Source: Blastomussa wellsi (Eukaryota; Cnidaria; Anthozoa; Scleractinia; Plerogyridae). From it: 64,000 bases of DNA. The notes under the pieces are model-generated. The model made no database searches. It was given only the letters and a program-made list of their open reading frames with translations, and was not told the origin of the DNA. Below, one piece after another: positions 45,841-60,000 of this stretch. The position numbers and the translations under genes are program-made. The stretch is taken from contig OX393568.1 in assembly GCA_947652115.1 (NCBI GenBank), forward strand, positions 746,853-810,852. The letters run 5' to 3'. Position 1 is the first letter of the stretch; each line of letters begins with the position of its first letter.

Positions 45841-48800
45841 AAAGACTTGCATATAGTACATTCAAAAATCCACCCTTTGACATAGGGAACGTGGGATGAT
45901 TTCGTCATATCACTTGATAATTACGTCATGATGTCCACACAGTCGCCATCTTGGATCCAAACTTCCAATACCTCAATAAGTACTCAAAGTCAATAAAACA
46001 TTGCTAAGAAATAACTGCATTTAACCTTCGTTAATAAAAAAATAAAAATCCCACATTTGGCAAAATAAGCCAGTTTCGGATACAATAATCTGTTATACAA
46101 ACTTGTTTCCAAATAAATTTTAGATAAAGTCGCCAAGTTATTTCTGCCTTAGGTCCATTCGCCACTTTAGAGACGAAAAGAAAACAGGGTAGTCTCATCT
46201 CGCAGTGGATTGTAGGATCGTCACTGAAGACAAGGGAACACCGGAGCCCTTCTGTCTCCAGTAACGGTTGATGAGATTCGCCCCAGTTTTCTTCTCGTTT
46301 CTAAACTGGCGAATATTGAAGGTAAACAGAATCTTATAGGACAATGCAGTGTGCACGATATGATTGCTAACTGAGAAAAGTAAAGTAATACCAAGAAAAT
46401 TACTGGGCGCATGTCCACTTGCGATTCTACCGCACTTGCCTAATTTATCCAATTTTATACCTATTTGCAAGTCATGCGACATTGTAGAAAAACACGTTCT
46501 TCGACTGTTTGTTTTGCCTTCTTCATCCACATGCGTTTATTTATTTATTTTTCATTTTTGATATTTTTTTATCTGCCTTTTAAAAATTTACAAATACATA
46601 TACAATACTAATGGTACATTGTAATACGGTACAAACAAAAAACTACGAAATAGGTAGGTAAGGTAAGACTTTATTTAACGACCTCATGGCCCTCGAAAAT
46701 TAAAATTTGAAAAAGAAACAAATAGTATTAATCGATAACAATACAGTACATAGTTACCAAAAAGCCTTACAAGTTAGTTTCTGAGCAGGCTGCTCATACA
46801 TTGGGCATCTAGTTTAGTGACTCGTTCCTGACAAGCAAACGATCATCGATGACTATACAAATCAAACATTCACGACCTTTTACGATCCCATATGAGAACA
46901 TTCATATAGAATTGGAGTTCTACCATCCTGACAATGCTCTATTTAACTTGACTTAATATAAACAGCACGCATTCGTCGTATTGCAGTGTATTCTTCAGTT
47001 CATGGCGTTGAACTCTACATGGTTTAAGTAAGGAAACATTTGCACAGCAAGATGCACAGTACTCGAGAACTTCTTACAGGGGTTGTAGTTTCGAATAGAC
47101 AAAATGGGCCGATCAATTTTCTTGAACGTTTTGAATTAAGAAATAAGCTAAGAAAAACCCACAATAATGGGAAGCAGATAAGACATTATTCCATCCATGG
47201 ACAATATCTCTCTAATTCCTTTTAATATTTTAATATTCGTTTCAGTTACTCGTGCTCCTATGAAATAAGCCGACGGGCCGCAATCTCTGAAGGAATTCGC
47301 CAACTTTCGCTTACGAGAAATTTAAGAACGAAATACACTTTAAGGTTCTCTATCTTTTGTCACAGTAGTTGATTGAAAACAGCGTAGACTCTTAACATGA
47401 ATAAAGTATACGTTTGAAATTAATATAAACCATCACCTTAACAGTTTCTTTTCATTATATATGGCTCTACCGACGGAGGTAAAAAGGTCTGTCAATAAAA
47501 GTTATTAAAACGACAGCATTAGTGGCGTGTTTGCTTGGAGCTTAGTAAAGCAGGCAAGCTATCTAAAACCAACAAAGTTACCTCGTTTAAAACTTTCATC
47601 ATTCAGCTCATCCTAAATTGTGTTAATTTTTAATTCTTTGTGTATTACGGATGTTTTCCCTGAAGGCTTGAACTCCCCTCTGCAGTTCGTAGTGTATTAC
47701 TGAATTATTTTCATTTCTTCGTGTTTACATTTAGACATTACAGTTTAAAGAACCTTTAATTAAAAGTGTAGAAAGCATAACAACTGTCGCTTTTTTTTCT
47801 TTCTTAGTTTAATTCCACTAGGGCTTTGACCGACAGATCTTATGAACTTGTGTAATCCGGCTGGCCTTCATTTCCATAAGGTGGAGATAAAACTGTTAGT
47901 TGATCACCCGCGTTAATACTGCAGGCCATAATTAAAACCCTTGCCAGACAAATATCTTGCTTCTTAAGAGGTGCGATATTATCGCGGGCTGGTGCCTCAA
48001 AAGATTGAAGTCTCCTCTTTTTAGGGACGAGTTCCGTTGAGGTTAATTTTCACACAAATCAAACTTGCAATTCGTGGGCTTATCGGCAGTTGTGTTTCCA
48101 AGCTCCCTGTCGTGGAATCACCCCACGAAGTTTAGCGGGAGCTGTGTCTGACTCAAAAGGTTAGAGTAACTTTTCGATTATTTATCTTAAACGGTATGTT
48201 TTTACTACGCTGACGCATTTTAAACCACAAGATATTGATGCAGTAGAGTTCAGGCGAGGAGTCGCTTTGAATTACGAGCAAATTTTAACTGAGTATTCTC
48301 GTTATTTAATGCATCTATATATAATGTCTTGCGTTAGGAAATGAAATTTTCGCAGGTCAAACACATTCACGCTCAGAGTATTATGCTTGCAGCACGATAA
48401 GTTTTCAAGTTTTATATTTTTCAATGCATTTCACTTTGTTATATGCTGGTAGTAAAGTGGTCTACGATAAAACTTTCTTTTGTCGCAGTATGTTTTATTA
48501 ATTATTGTTATTTTTCAAGGAATGAAAATCTCACACCAAGCTAACCTATGTTTCAAAGTTTGACTTTGTTAAAACGTACTTCTGTGATAGCTTATGATCG
48601 GAATTAAAACGTTTGAATCTTTTTCTCCTTTGTGGTGGAATGTTGTAGTCTAAGTTTACCTATCGATGTTTGTGTTTCATTATTTATTCTGAATATATAA
48701 GGAATGGAATATAATGGCATTATAGTAACATGTGTGTGTTGGAGCGTTCTTCTCAAATTGGAATCTTTGAAATTGTCAACTAAAGAATTGTATCGTAGCA

Positions 48801-51657
48801 AGACTGTTTTTCCACGCATACTCGCTTTCCTGTACTGAAAAGCATGCGAAATGGAAGCACTATTTTACGAAATGTATTACCTGATTATCAAATTTGGCAT
48901 AAGATTTTCGCTTTATTTTGCGACTTACTTTCTTGGTAGCTGCCATTTTTGGTAAAAATAGTTATTTCGTCAATTTGCCTTTATGCGTTTTTCGAAGGTT
49001 CCACATTTTTTACCATCTTTTAATTCATATCTTTTTATTATTTTGGCTTAAATTTGCATACGTCGGACTCGTGAAACAAATTTGTTTTTGAAGCCTTAAA
49101 GGCAGAGCATTTAAACCAGAGTTTCTTCTGTAAGGCGTTGCGGTATTAATTAGTAACCGCTGTTTGAAGATCGGTAAATTAATACCCATGACATTTGTAT
49201 GTATATAAGCTCTAAAAATAGTGTTACGAATATGGAATTATGTTTTTAAAAGTATACACATGGAAATTAGAAATTCGACATTTGAACTGTTTACAATTCA
49301 ACTGAGAATTATGGCAGAGGTTTTGGACAGCAGTTTCTTGTAGTGGTTAAAATGGCATTTCAGCGATTTCGCATTTTGGAACGGGAATTAGATATCTTGT
49401 GATGCAGACTCCTAAATTTCCAGAACTTGCAGATAATTTGGGAGTGTTTTTTAAGTAGCTCTTCTTACAAAAGGTGTCTATTCCACGAGTAGCTTTACGA
49501 TATGATAGATTTTTATTTTAATGTTCAGTGTTTGGATTTTTATGTTATGTCGAGATTGATTCATTATGTTTAGGCACCCCACAATTATTTCAGACAACAA
49601 GAGCCATCTTGACCTGAAAGAAATCGATTTGGTTAATTTAAAACGACCTCGACTCTTTATAGAAGCAAGTTTCATAGGATTGGTAGTTTAATAACCAAAT
49701 CAGCATTTATAGTCTTCATCTCCCACGCATTCGCTTTTACGAGGAATATTTTCCTCAGGATACCTACTTGTTTAAGCCAGTTTGAAAGTAGTTTGCTTTA
49801 TGGCATTTATTATTTATTTCATGTACTGCGGTCTTATTTACATCGGCATAGATTTATCGAAAATTTAATTTTTGACCGGCAAACACACAGAAACGACAAA
49901 CTGATAACACTGCGAAGTTAAGTTGCTTTTGAAAATATAAGGGTAATAATTTGTGTATAAAACGACGTATTTACTTTTGAAATTAAAGTGATCGAAATTG
50001 CAAGAGTTGACACCATCATGGTAGCGTCTTTCAATGTTGCGCATTTTCGATATATTGTTTGAAATGTTGGCTCCATATCCACATTTTAATTGATGCTTGC
50101 TGTTTGAAGCAATGATATGTATTTTATCGCCTGGATTTCTAAACAACGTATACAACAGTAACACCAGCAGATATTGTCCTATTAGAATGGCCGGCGTTAA
50201 TGCACGGCTTCTTTTTTTCGAAATGATGGTAGTCTGCTCATGCAGTATTCATTATGTTTACAAGAAAAAATATATTCAGTAGAACATCTAGGTTTCATGA
50301 AGTAAATTAGAATGTCTCCTTTCGGGATATAAAAAATGAACTCATAAACTTCTACCTGGGGTTATACACCGTCATTGTGTGTCTAAATAGCACTTTAAAT
50401 GTACGAGAATGGCAAGCTCTTGCATTCCCGCTCTTAGGAGTCATCAAAATCGACAGGGTCGCGGTAAGCAGTTGTTTTTTTTTTTCTTTCTTTATGAGGC
50501 ATTCGGTTTATAAATGGCAGTTATCGATTACAGCATAGTAACATTTCTAGACTAACGCTGTAAATCCAGCTCCAGTTTATGTTTGTTTCGGTATTTTAAA
50601 AATAGCGTTCTACAGAGTGACGTTTTTTGTGGTATTCTGATATATACACTGTCCACTCTGTTGTAAAAATTGTGATGGACGTCAGCATTGTTTTTATAGA
50701 TCCTCCGGTTTTTATTCTACACAAAAAATAATTTCAGTACTCGCTATGAAGATCAAAGGTGAAGTTAATGAAAACGATGTTTTGTTTTGAAATGTGATTG
50801 CAATGGTATAAAATAAAATTTCTGTCAGATTTTCCGCTCACGGGCGAAACAAGACTCAATTTCTTTCTTCCAAACAAAAAACGTTTAAAGCTCCTTTTCA
50901 ATCGCCATTTTGGAGATGGACTTGTTTCAAACGAAATTGTTCACTCATAGAACACCAACCTGGAAAGTTGTGCATTAAACAGTTTTTGATTAAGCTGAAT
51001 TTAATCAAAATTTACACTGAAAATTCTTACTCTGAACTTGGCTCGTTATTTTCACCTTTCAATTGTTTTTCAAACATATTCCCTGTTATTTTATTTACTG
51101 AGCATTTTATTCTTCCGCGTTTTGAAAACAGTTTTTTCGTAGTTTTGAGTTCATATTCTTTCTTAAAGAGGAATGATCGCCACACCCTATTTGAAAAGGG
51201 AGAATATTAAAGTTACATGCAAATTTAGCCATGAACACATCAAATTTAACTTTAAGGTAAATTTTATGTATGTCCTTTACAACAAAAGCTTACGATTTAA
51301 TATGCTTACAACCAAAGAAAGTTTATCTCAAAGTTTCAGGAATTGGTATAAAAAATCTTTGGCCGTAAACTCACAACTGTTATGGCCATTAGCACAATTT
51401 TCATTCATGTGTAAATTTTACATAAAACATTCAAAGAACTTTGAATTTTCCTTTACCAAGATTCCCTGCACGAAAGGAATTATGGTACAGACAGTCAGAG
51501 CAGCAACATTATTATTTCAATTTGAATTCAGGCATGTTCTTCTTTGTGATCGCTTTGACTCTAATATTCCTTAAATTACCCAGTTCTTTATGCTTTGTGT
51601 CTTTCAGTGCAGTAAAGTCAGTAAAGTTAAATCACAGCTTTCGCCAATGCTACGAGA

Positions 51658-54600
51658 ATGCTAAACAAAAATGACGGACTACAAACTGCGCTGATGCTGT
51701 TAGCCATTGTTTTTGCTTCAAGCGAGCAGTTCTCCGCGAACTTTTCAAGGTAAGGAGATTTGTTTGTAAGTTATAGGTTGCCTTTCGATCCAGAGACTTC
51801 AGAGTTTTGGTTGGAAACAAACCCCATGTTTGAATGGATGGACTTTTCCATTCCGATAGTAACTTGACATTAGTTATCATAATATAATATCCCAGAGATT
51901 CATAGAGAACGAAGCATTGTTGTTTGGCGTTTTTGAAGCTTCTGACCCACCGATTTTAATCAAAGCAGAGAAGTTTTGGTTGAACTTTTGATCGTGTTTG
52001 ATACCTTTCTATAACGACGGCTGATTAGCCATAGAATCTATTGTCTATATTATTTTGCAACTTATCTCCTTCGCTTAACACTATGTCCATCCCGACAATT
52101 AACACCAAAAACGTATTTTACGGAATATTGGAATGGCAAAATCATTTCTTCTTCAAAAAAGAGACATGGTATTCAGCTTGTTTGCAAAAAGTGAGTGAGT
52201 ATACAAGTTTAAAAGTTGAAAAATGCCAAAAGCAGGTAGTGTCATCAATTTAGCAGACGCGGGAGTTCGTTGTCCGTTTATAGTTACACCGCAAGTTACA
52301 TGTACAGTACTAAACTACGTAAGTCCAGAAAGGCTATTCTTGACTGGAAAGCAATTTGTGCAATAGCGATTTGTGAAGAAACCTCACTGGGGGGCCTATA
52401 TATATATATTTTGTTTTACTTCTCAATCAAATGAAATGCGTGTGTCTCGAAAAACAGTTTAGTTCGTTGTATTGTGTTTTCAATAAGCTACAATCAATTT
52501 ACGGCTTAGGTCGTGGGTATATGCATAACTAATTTTATTGTTTTCTTTTTGTTAATTGCATTTGTTGTTAAGATAATGGACAGGATAGCTTACATCTTAC
52601 AAAGAACGGCGATGAATATATATTGGCCATAAACAAAATCAATCTTACACGAACAAACAGTTGTGAATATTTTCGAACTAGAAATATTTAGTCCTGTGTA
52701 CTAAGTTGACTGTTGTCTGTTTGCAACGTAATTACACTGATTGAGAGACAAATTTTGCCAGCTTAGGTCAGAAACAGGAAAGAGCAGACTAACTTCAAAT
52801 CGTGTAGTTCCTTTTTCACCTAAAATTTACGCGTTTTATTTTCTTGTTCTTCCAATCTGTCGTTAATAATGCCGAGGAAAATTTAATTTTTATTTCGCTG
52901 ATTTCAGATCGTGTAAAACCAATTATGAAGTGTTTAAAAGCTTTTTAACGGACGGTTTCCTTCACGGATATTACAATCTCTTACTTAACAGTTTTGCAAC
53001 GAAAAAAAGGATTCGAACCCATCGAACTAAGGATTCGATTAGTATTTCAATGCATTTGAGATGAAAAAAGAAGCCGTGAAATATATTAGAATATACACTA
53101 TTCCAAAATGGCTACCATCTTAATATTCTTTTGTTGGTATTCAAATTAGCCCTTCTTGCCTCGTTTGTAAGCTCAAAAATCAAAAGAATATTTTATCTTG
53201 AACGAGGCAACAAGGGCCAATTTGTGTGTGCATAAATCAGCGGCCATTTTGGAATAAGGTGTATGTGGGCTTTACAAATAGCCTCAGTCCCAGGCTTGCG
53301 CGCACCGTTTTTTGTTCTGCTACCAAATTTTATGGCAGGCCTGGAGCAGGCAAATTTTTGGATTGAATGCATGGCTCAAAGAATCGCTTTTCGTTGTATT
53401 ATTTCTACCGTTGGGCAGTCCGTACTGTTGGGCAGTCCGTACTGCGCAGTCTCGGGATTTGTTTACATTTCTGTTTTGAATTGGTTGATACGTTACACCT
53501 CGGTAACTGCGTACATGAAGTTTTTGAGTCCGCCATTGCGGGTCGTTTTGTTTGGGAGTTCGCAATGAACTGAAACGTAGGTTTAAAATATCGTCGAGGT
53601 TCCTCTACTCTTTATTATTGTTTTGCAAGGATATCAGATGTTAATAAGGAAGAAAAAGGTAAGTTTTTAGTTTTTCATTTTGGTTTGTTTACTTTTTATC
53701 GTGTGAGACTCAATAAACATTACAGGCGGAGATTGCGCAGTACGGACTGGAAATGGCCTTTAAGACTTTCGCTAACAAAAAATGAGTAGAATACACCTTC
53801 GCCTAAATTCTTCCCAAGGGTATAACTGAAATATAACTTGCAGTTATTTTTAATCCTTTAAAATGGAAGCACTTTTCTGAATCTACCATACTGTTGTATT
53901 TCTTTTAGTCAAAACGAGTCATTTAGGGCTTATGCAAACTCTACCTTGATTGTGGAAAGTCTTTTAAAAGACTACGACAAAAGGATCAGGCCTGGTGTAA
54001 AAGGTTAGTTATCATTCCCAGACGCAAGTTAGTCAGCATAGCTTCGATTCAGTTTAGTCATTTCCTTCATCAGTCACAATAATAATGCAAAACTACGAAA
54101 AAAGAAAAGGCTAGCTTAAAAGAGCTACGTCATGGAAACTGATCTTGAAAAAACTGGCAAGTTTGTAATCGGTCTATGTCGTTGTTATTCGAAACAATTC
54201 TTGTATAATTTCAGCATTTTAGTATCCCGTTAGAGAACTCTTACATCTAGTAAATGGGAAAATGACTTCAAATGCCGTGACAAAGGTAACACCCGGTTTA
54301 TATTTCGAATTCGGTTTCCTATTTTCCTATTTCTTGAAAAATTCGGGTGTGATTTTATGAGTTATCGGTGCTTAACCAAGGTGGTATGCAAATTCAAATT
54401 GAGCTCTGAAAGCTTAGACGCCGAAACAAACTTCGCGGTGACATGGCGTTGCTGTGATTTGTCGCATGAATCCGTGCGACTAATTGATGTGATTTATGCT
54501 AAAAAATTAAATGATGAGCTCGATATTTCTATCACGAGATATAATTGTTAAATATAACTGTGTTAGGTTCTCCAGCCGAAGTGCGAGTCGACATGTATGT

Positions 54601-57600
54601 TGCCAATATCTGGGCAATGGAAGAAGTTAAGATGGTAAGAGTATTGTTTTTAGAATACAGTGGTAATCCATGCGCCTTCTAGGGTCATCAATGAAAGTTT
54701 GCCATTAAGGGATTCCTAATGATCTTTTGTTGTTTTTGTGATCAGCCCTCTTTAACGGTCCCTTGGCGTGTCTGCTGGCTGTTCTATCATTTATGATATT
54801 TTTTTGTAAAACGACGTATATGTTGTTTGGTGAGATCACAATTTCATGTTCTTGAGCCTTGTTACATGGCGAGTTTCCACCCGGGCTGAAAATTCAAATC
54901 GCTCACTCCGTATGAAAACTGTCGCCATGTTATCACAAATTACCCTGTAAGAACATTTCAGTATTCTGGAATCAATGCTGCTGGAATCTCAGCGCTTCGA
55001 ACTGGGCTGAAAAATAAAATATAATCAATCACTTAGTGAAAACCCGCAAACAAAAACAAAAGTACAGCAACAACAACAGTTATGTTTTGTCTCCTCGGTG
55101 TTTACAGGACTTCACAATTGACATTTACTTACGCCAGTACTGGCGAGACGAACGCTTAGCGTTTGCCCATCTGACATCTGACCGTGTCCTGACGCTGAGT
55201 AGCAACATAAACAAACAGATATGGGTGCCAAGCACTTACTTCCTGAAAACCAAGAAAGCATACTTCCATGATGTTACCACGGAGAACTATCTGCTACAAA
55301 TTCGACCTAATGGAAGCATCTTCTACAGTATACGGTGAGTTAAAAGGAGCTGCGTAAAACATTTTCAAATCCTTGTTTCTTGTTTCACGATCCCATCTTT
55401 GGCATTTTCTTCCTTAGTAAACTATTTTGAGGTTTCCTAAAACTCTAGGGCAATTTTTGATTCGTCACAGAAATGACTTTAAGTACCGTGCAAGGTAAAA
55501 AATGTAAAGTCTGCATTCGGGCCTAGTGACCCATCAGGCCGGAGATTATCCCTGTTTCCTTAGTATGAAGTTCTACTCACCCCTGGATGGTATTCCAGTC
55601 CATCGCAGGGTTACCCCCCAGCAGTAAATTAACTGGTACCCATTTATATACCTGGATGAAGAGAGGCACTGTGAGAGTAAAGTGTCTTGCCCAAGAACAC
55701 AACGCAGTGCCCCGGCCAAGTACGGTGTAGGGTAGTTTATTCTCCATGCATGCTCTCTTCTAAATTCTTAAAGAAATTATGACCAGTTCTAAATTATTAC
55801 AGTCTTTTAAACAGCACCAACGGCAGTTCCTTTGTACATTAAAATTAGACTTATTGATAAAGGCGCACTTTCTTTTTTCAGGCTTACAATAACTACTTCG
55901 TGTACGCTGGATTTACGTAGATTTCCGCATGACACCCAGACGTGCAGCTTAGCTCTAGAAAGTTGTAAGTATTGTCTGAAAGTTGTATTACTTACCACCA
56001 AAATTTTTACTGTGAGAATTCTCATGATCTTTTGTATTATCTTTATTTCTTATTGCGCTTTTCTATGATGAAGTCAATGAGAGCCAAGGTAAAACAAGTA
56101 AACAAGCAAAAAACTTGCAACGTGCTTGAGTTTCCTTTCCTTTTGTCACACAAGCAAATGTTCCACAGAAAAATAGAATGAAATGGTCTTTGTTAATTCA
56201 TGGAAAATATTTGAAAAAAAAATGGAACACCTTCCGAGGTATTCCACTCTGAACTATAACTAGGCTCTTCAGTGAAATACGCAGCTGTTCTGATGGGAAA
56301 TGAAATGGTCCTTTCCACTATTTATATGGTACACTATTATCCCGTACCATTGCGCCTGTTGAAACAAATGTACTGTAACAGTTCCAACTGCTGGTAAATT
56401 CTCACCGGTTTTTCTACACAAATATAAAGCGCACGAGGGGTCACCCATTTTGGGCCATATGTTAAGATTTTAGTTACGATGCCGTGCTTATATTGCCGGT
56501 ATTGATTTTTGGAACTTATTGTAGACGGATATCAAACAACCGACGTGTGGTACGCTTGGAATCCAAGAGATGATAACACGTCAGCCATCTACGTCAACCA
56601 GGAAGTGGAGCTCCCTCAGTTTGAGCTGGCTAGTGTAGAGAAAGCAACCGCCATAAACAAATACAATATAGGTAATTATGCCGACAACGACGCCATAGCG
56701 CATGGAATTGTTAATAAATTGTGCGATGCAACTCTTGTTTGGGGGGAATTGACAGTTATCAGCAAACCCGTCCCCAGTTCCCGTACCAAGAACGGGGCTC
56801 TGATCGAATCAATCTGATTGGCCAGGAATTAAGCAAATTAAAGCATTATGCGCATGCTCCAACAGCCGAGTTTGGCCAGAGTCTAGCTGTTAGTTAAAAA
56901 GAAAAACGGGCTCTGTGTCGAGATTGAGTTATCGAGTTCCAAAGAGTGTGAGATGGAATGCGTTAAATACCAAACCTGCTTTGACAAGACCTCGTCGTTT
57001 ATGGTTTTTGTTTTTGCAAGTTTATAGATTTCTAAAGTCGCTTACTTCGTTATTGTTATTATCCTTAAGGTTAACAAAAATGATTAATTAAAATAAGACT
57101 AAAACGAGAATTAAGCTTTAAACCCGCATTAATCCACTTTTTTCGCCATAGGTAACCACTCCTCCTTGATAGCCATTTTCAAGATGAAGCGCCGTATTGG
57201 CTACTTTTTGATTGACACTTACGTGCCGTCTACAATCATCGTCATCATCAGTTGGATATCGTTCTGGATTAACCCGGATACTGCGCCTGCGCGTGTTGCT
57301 TTGGGAATAACAACTGTTCTTACAATGACGACACTTATTTCCAGTGCACGCGCGTCGCTCCCGAAAGTGAGCTACGTGAAAGCAATAGACTGGTACCTAC
57401 TCTTGTGCCTGATCTTTGTTTTTGGGTCCATTTTGGAATACACGTTTATAGCTTTCATGATAAACGTAAGGAATAAAAACAAGAAAAAGCCGTTACCAAA
57501 CGGTGAATTGAGTAGTGATTCGAAGGTGAGAACCTTTCTTTTTTCCTACATTAATAAAACAGATAAACTTGTTAAATTGCCGTTTTTGGAGCTGTGATCT

Positions 57601-58214
57601 GATGATCATTTGCTGTTAAAAGATGCAGGCAGGAATTGATTAAGAAACTTTAAGGTGGTAAAACCTTCAAAAATCTTCATTTTTTTCACATGCGATTTTA
57701 TAAAAGGTTACCCATGCAACCTAAAACTACTCGATGAGACAAGATTATCTTTGCAGTTTTCGAGTTGTTTCGTTGCCATGGCAACCATCTATGAGCAACT
57801 GATGCCCCCTGGGGGGTTTCCACACAATAACAATTTACGAACTTTCCCATTTTGGTCACTGAAAAACAAGAAAAACATGAATTATTTTTAAAAATTGAGG
57901 AAACAGCTATTCTTGTTTTTTAACGTTCCATATGTACTTTTCTTTCCAAGATACAAGAAGATAAAAGAGAGCTTCTTTCCATGTTTGGTCCAAAATGTTC
58001 TCCCCGGCGTGGAACCGCCCTAAAGCGAATGTTTAGTCATGCCGAGACAGATTCACTTGGTGCAGAAATGAAAACATTTCCAGAGAAAACGCAGAACGAA
58101 AAGTGGTACATGGTCGGTGATCCGCTCACTATTGATAAGTGCTCTCGGATCGGCTTCCCTCTCACGTTTTTCGCATTCAACTGCATTTACTGGCTTGTCC
58201 ATAGCAAGGATTGA
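51658..58214 (+). CDS. Cys-loop ligand-gated anion channel subunit (GABA-A/glycine receptor type), complete, 8 exons
   Basis: Exons: 51658-51749, 53909-54003, 54567-54634, 55108-55334, 55882-55964, 56525-56671, 57152-57525, 57951-58214; 1350 nt, 449 aa, all phases compatible. Exon 1 holds a signal peptide ([20 protein letters not shown]). The extracellular part has [36 protein letters not shown] and [20 protein letters not shown]. The Cys loop runs from C168 to C182 with 13 residues between ([15 protein letters not shown]). M1 is [21 protein letters not shown]2 is [20 protein letters not shown]; its PAR motif (283-285) marks chloride-selective members. M3 follows [11 protein letters not shown] short charged loop (KNKKKK) and M4 ([20 protein letters not shown]) end the protein. 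There is no second cysteine pair as in glycine receptors, which favours a GABA-A-like subunit. The ligand cannot be assigned. An upstream ATG at 51647 opens only a six-codon frame. Confidence 0.95.
53094..53262. mobile_element. Tc/mariner-like MITE (CACCTTATTCCAAAATGGC ends)
   Basis: TACACTATTCCAAAATGGC on the left and GCCATTTTGGAATAAGGTGTA on the right are inverted ends. TA lies at both borders, the usual Tc1/mariner target. Inner words (AGCCCTTCTTGCCTCG...CGAGGCAACAAGGGC, AATATTCTTTTG...CAAAAGAATATT) extend the fold. About 169 bp, in the first intron of the channel gene. Confidence 0.75.
53398..53455. repeat. Short tandem repeat TTGGGCAGTCCGTACTG
   Basis: Two direct copies of GTTGGGCAGTCCGTACTG, then CGCAGTC. 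GCGCAGTACGGACTGG near 53736 is the inverse of part of this, so 53.26-53.75 kb is likely a further inverted-repeat element inside the channel intron. Confidence 0.5.
55520..55745. repeat. Dispersed repeat (GGATGGTATTCCAGTCCATC motif)
   Basis: It contains GGATGGTATTCCAGTCCATC then GCAGGGTTACC (inverse of 13148-13180) and GCACTGTGAGAGTAAAGTG then TCTTGCCCAAGAACACAACG (partly inverse of 21115-21142). This is the longest copy of the family in the window and sits in the channel intron before exon 5. Confidence 0.65.
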
Positions 58215-59970
58215 GACAGAGGAGTGTCAGGGAATCAAGAAACAGTAGATCACCAAGCAACACAATAACGAAATATCAGATGGACGGGATTTGAAACCTG
58301 GAGCTGACTTAGAATTAATGTCGAGACGGATTTTTTGACACAGAAAAATTGTGCATTTGTCGTGTCGTAGCCAGCAAGCTCGCCTAATTCAGTTGGGGAA
58401 ATAAAAAGGTGATCGATTTTCCAAAGAAATGCCTCATAGAAAGTGCTGCAAATAAACTTTCACAGCTTCTAGATTTCAGTTTGTCTTTAGGAATCTTGTC
58501 GATTGTAGATCTTGTCTCGTCTATGTCAAAAGTCTGTCTACGGCCTTGGCCTGTGTTAATTTCTTCACTGTAATGCTGGACGTTCAGTGATTTTTACTTT
58601 AAACAGAGTTATTTGGGAAGGTATTAATTCAAGAGTTGCAGGCAATGCCTCTATAATAAATATTTTAAACATATGAAGGGACGTTTGATTAAACGTTTAA
58701 AGGGGCCTGTTTTCATAAGTGTTTGTCGGGACTTGATTATGAACTTGCTTTATTATCTAAAACTGAAAGGACTAAAGCACCTAAATAGGTGAAAGTAAAG
58801 AAATATCAACTGAAGTGAAAAGTACACGACTAAAGATTCAAAATTTCATTAGAATGGATCTTTTAATTTCTTGACATTCTGTCACAAACACATGTTGGGT
58901 GAACTGTATTCCTCTTCCATTCATGTATCGCTGTATTTATACCTTAACACACTTGTTCTATTTTGTTCTATAGAGTCTGAGTATCCAATGTATTTGTATA
59001 TTTAGTGGCAATATCATTTGGACATCAGGAAAGAGGACTTCCGATAATCGGTAGGTTTAGAGTTCGTCAAGAAAAATAAGAAATGTTTACCCGTTGCGTA
59101 TGGAATGGATAGGTTATGAACCATTTTCATCCAGACTCACTTTGTGTTTTGTACGATATATTTCTCTGTTTTGACGGATTTGTGTGAAATATATTTTATT
59201 CCAACCTCTATTAAAAAACATCTTTAAGTTATGGAGATGGTTCGGCGCACATATGTTCATACAAGTTGTAGCTACGCGGAAAGTTCCACCCCCCACCCTC
59301 CCCCCGATGACGAAAACTAGTTATACGAAAAGGTTACCGAATCTGAACATAGTTAGGGTGGCTACTTTAGAAACTACAATATTTTACAATTTCATGCGTT
59401 CAAGTTTGACGCAGAAATCTGTCAAATTTAGTTCATTGATTGAAAACCTTAGTTAGACTTACATTAAATTATAAGGCTAGATTTGTCATTCAGGTTTGAA
59501 AACCCTGCACATAGGGGAAAGTTCTCTCAAGGCAACCATTGACTGAGTTGGCGTGGATGATATAAGCTGAAGTTCTATTTTGTTAATACTAAATGAAGCT
59601 CTAAGCTCTTGACGTAAAAAAATATATATTATGTACAGTTGTGTAAAAGTCTCATCGTAAGGGTATATTCATAATTACTATTTTATTTATGTATGACTAT
59701 TAAGATAATTTACTTGGAGTAATTAAAAGTTGACTTGAACATTTTTGGAAACTTTTTGTAGTTGATATTTCAAACTATACCATAAAGATGTGTCAGCGTG
59801 CAAAAGATATGATCCGTTGTTTGTACTATTCAGTTTCCAAATTGGGTGCATATACAGCACACATTTCATAATGACCTAACTGCGTGACGGATTCACGCAT
59901 TTAGGTATGCGTTACTAGCTTAATGATGATGACGGTGAAAGCGACTGATCAGTTGAAACCGTGTATTCCC

Positions 59971-60000
59971 AGAAGGGGGGGAGGGGGAGGCGGGGGGGAT
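59971..60000 (+). other. G-quadruplex-capable G-run
   Basis: AAGGGGGGGAGGGGGAGGCG followed by GGGGGGA contains four or more G-runs with one- to three-base spacers, so an intramolecular quadruplex is possible. It is intergenic and no function is indicated. Confidence 0.6.

Larger units (their letters stand above)
42810..51657. other. Long interval without recognised genes
   Basis: Apart from the doubtful third exon at 44.63 kb and the repeats listed, no coding exon is supported. It contains the TIR element at 43452-43862, retroelement-like tails at 45.68-45.83 and 46.65 kb, and AT-rich unique sequence. TCTTTCAG at about 51600-51606 could be the acceptor of a 5' UTR exon of the channel gene that follows. 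Confidence 0.5.

Noticed and set aside
46195..46561. Overlapping ORFs on both strands
   Set aside because: No splice context, no known family, and next to retroelement-like tails; probably chance frames in a repeat.
53263..53568. 101-residue ORF in the channel's first intron
   Set aside because: It lies in repeat sequence with tandem and inverted words and has competing ORFs on both strands.
54357..54551. 64-residue ORF before channel exon 3
   Set aside because: It lies within an intron of a well-supported gene model and has no family similarity.
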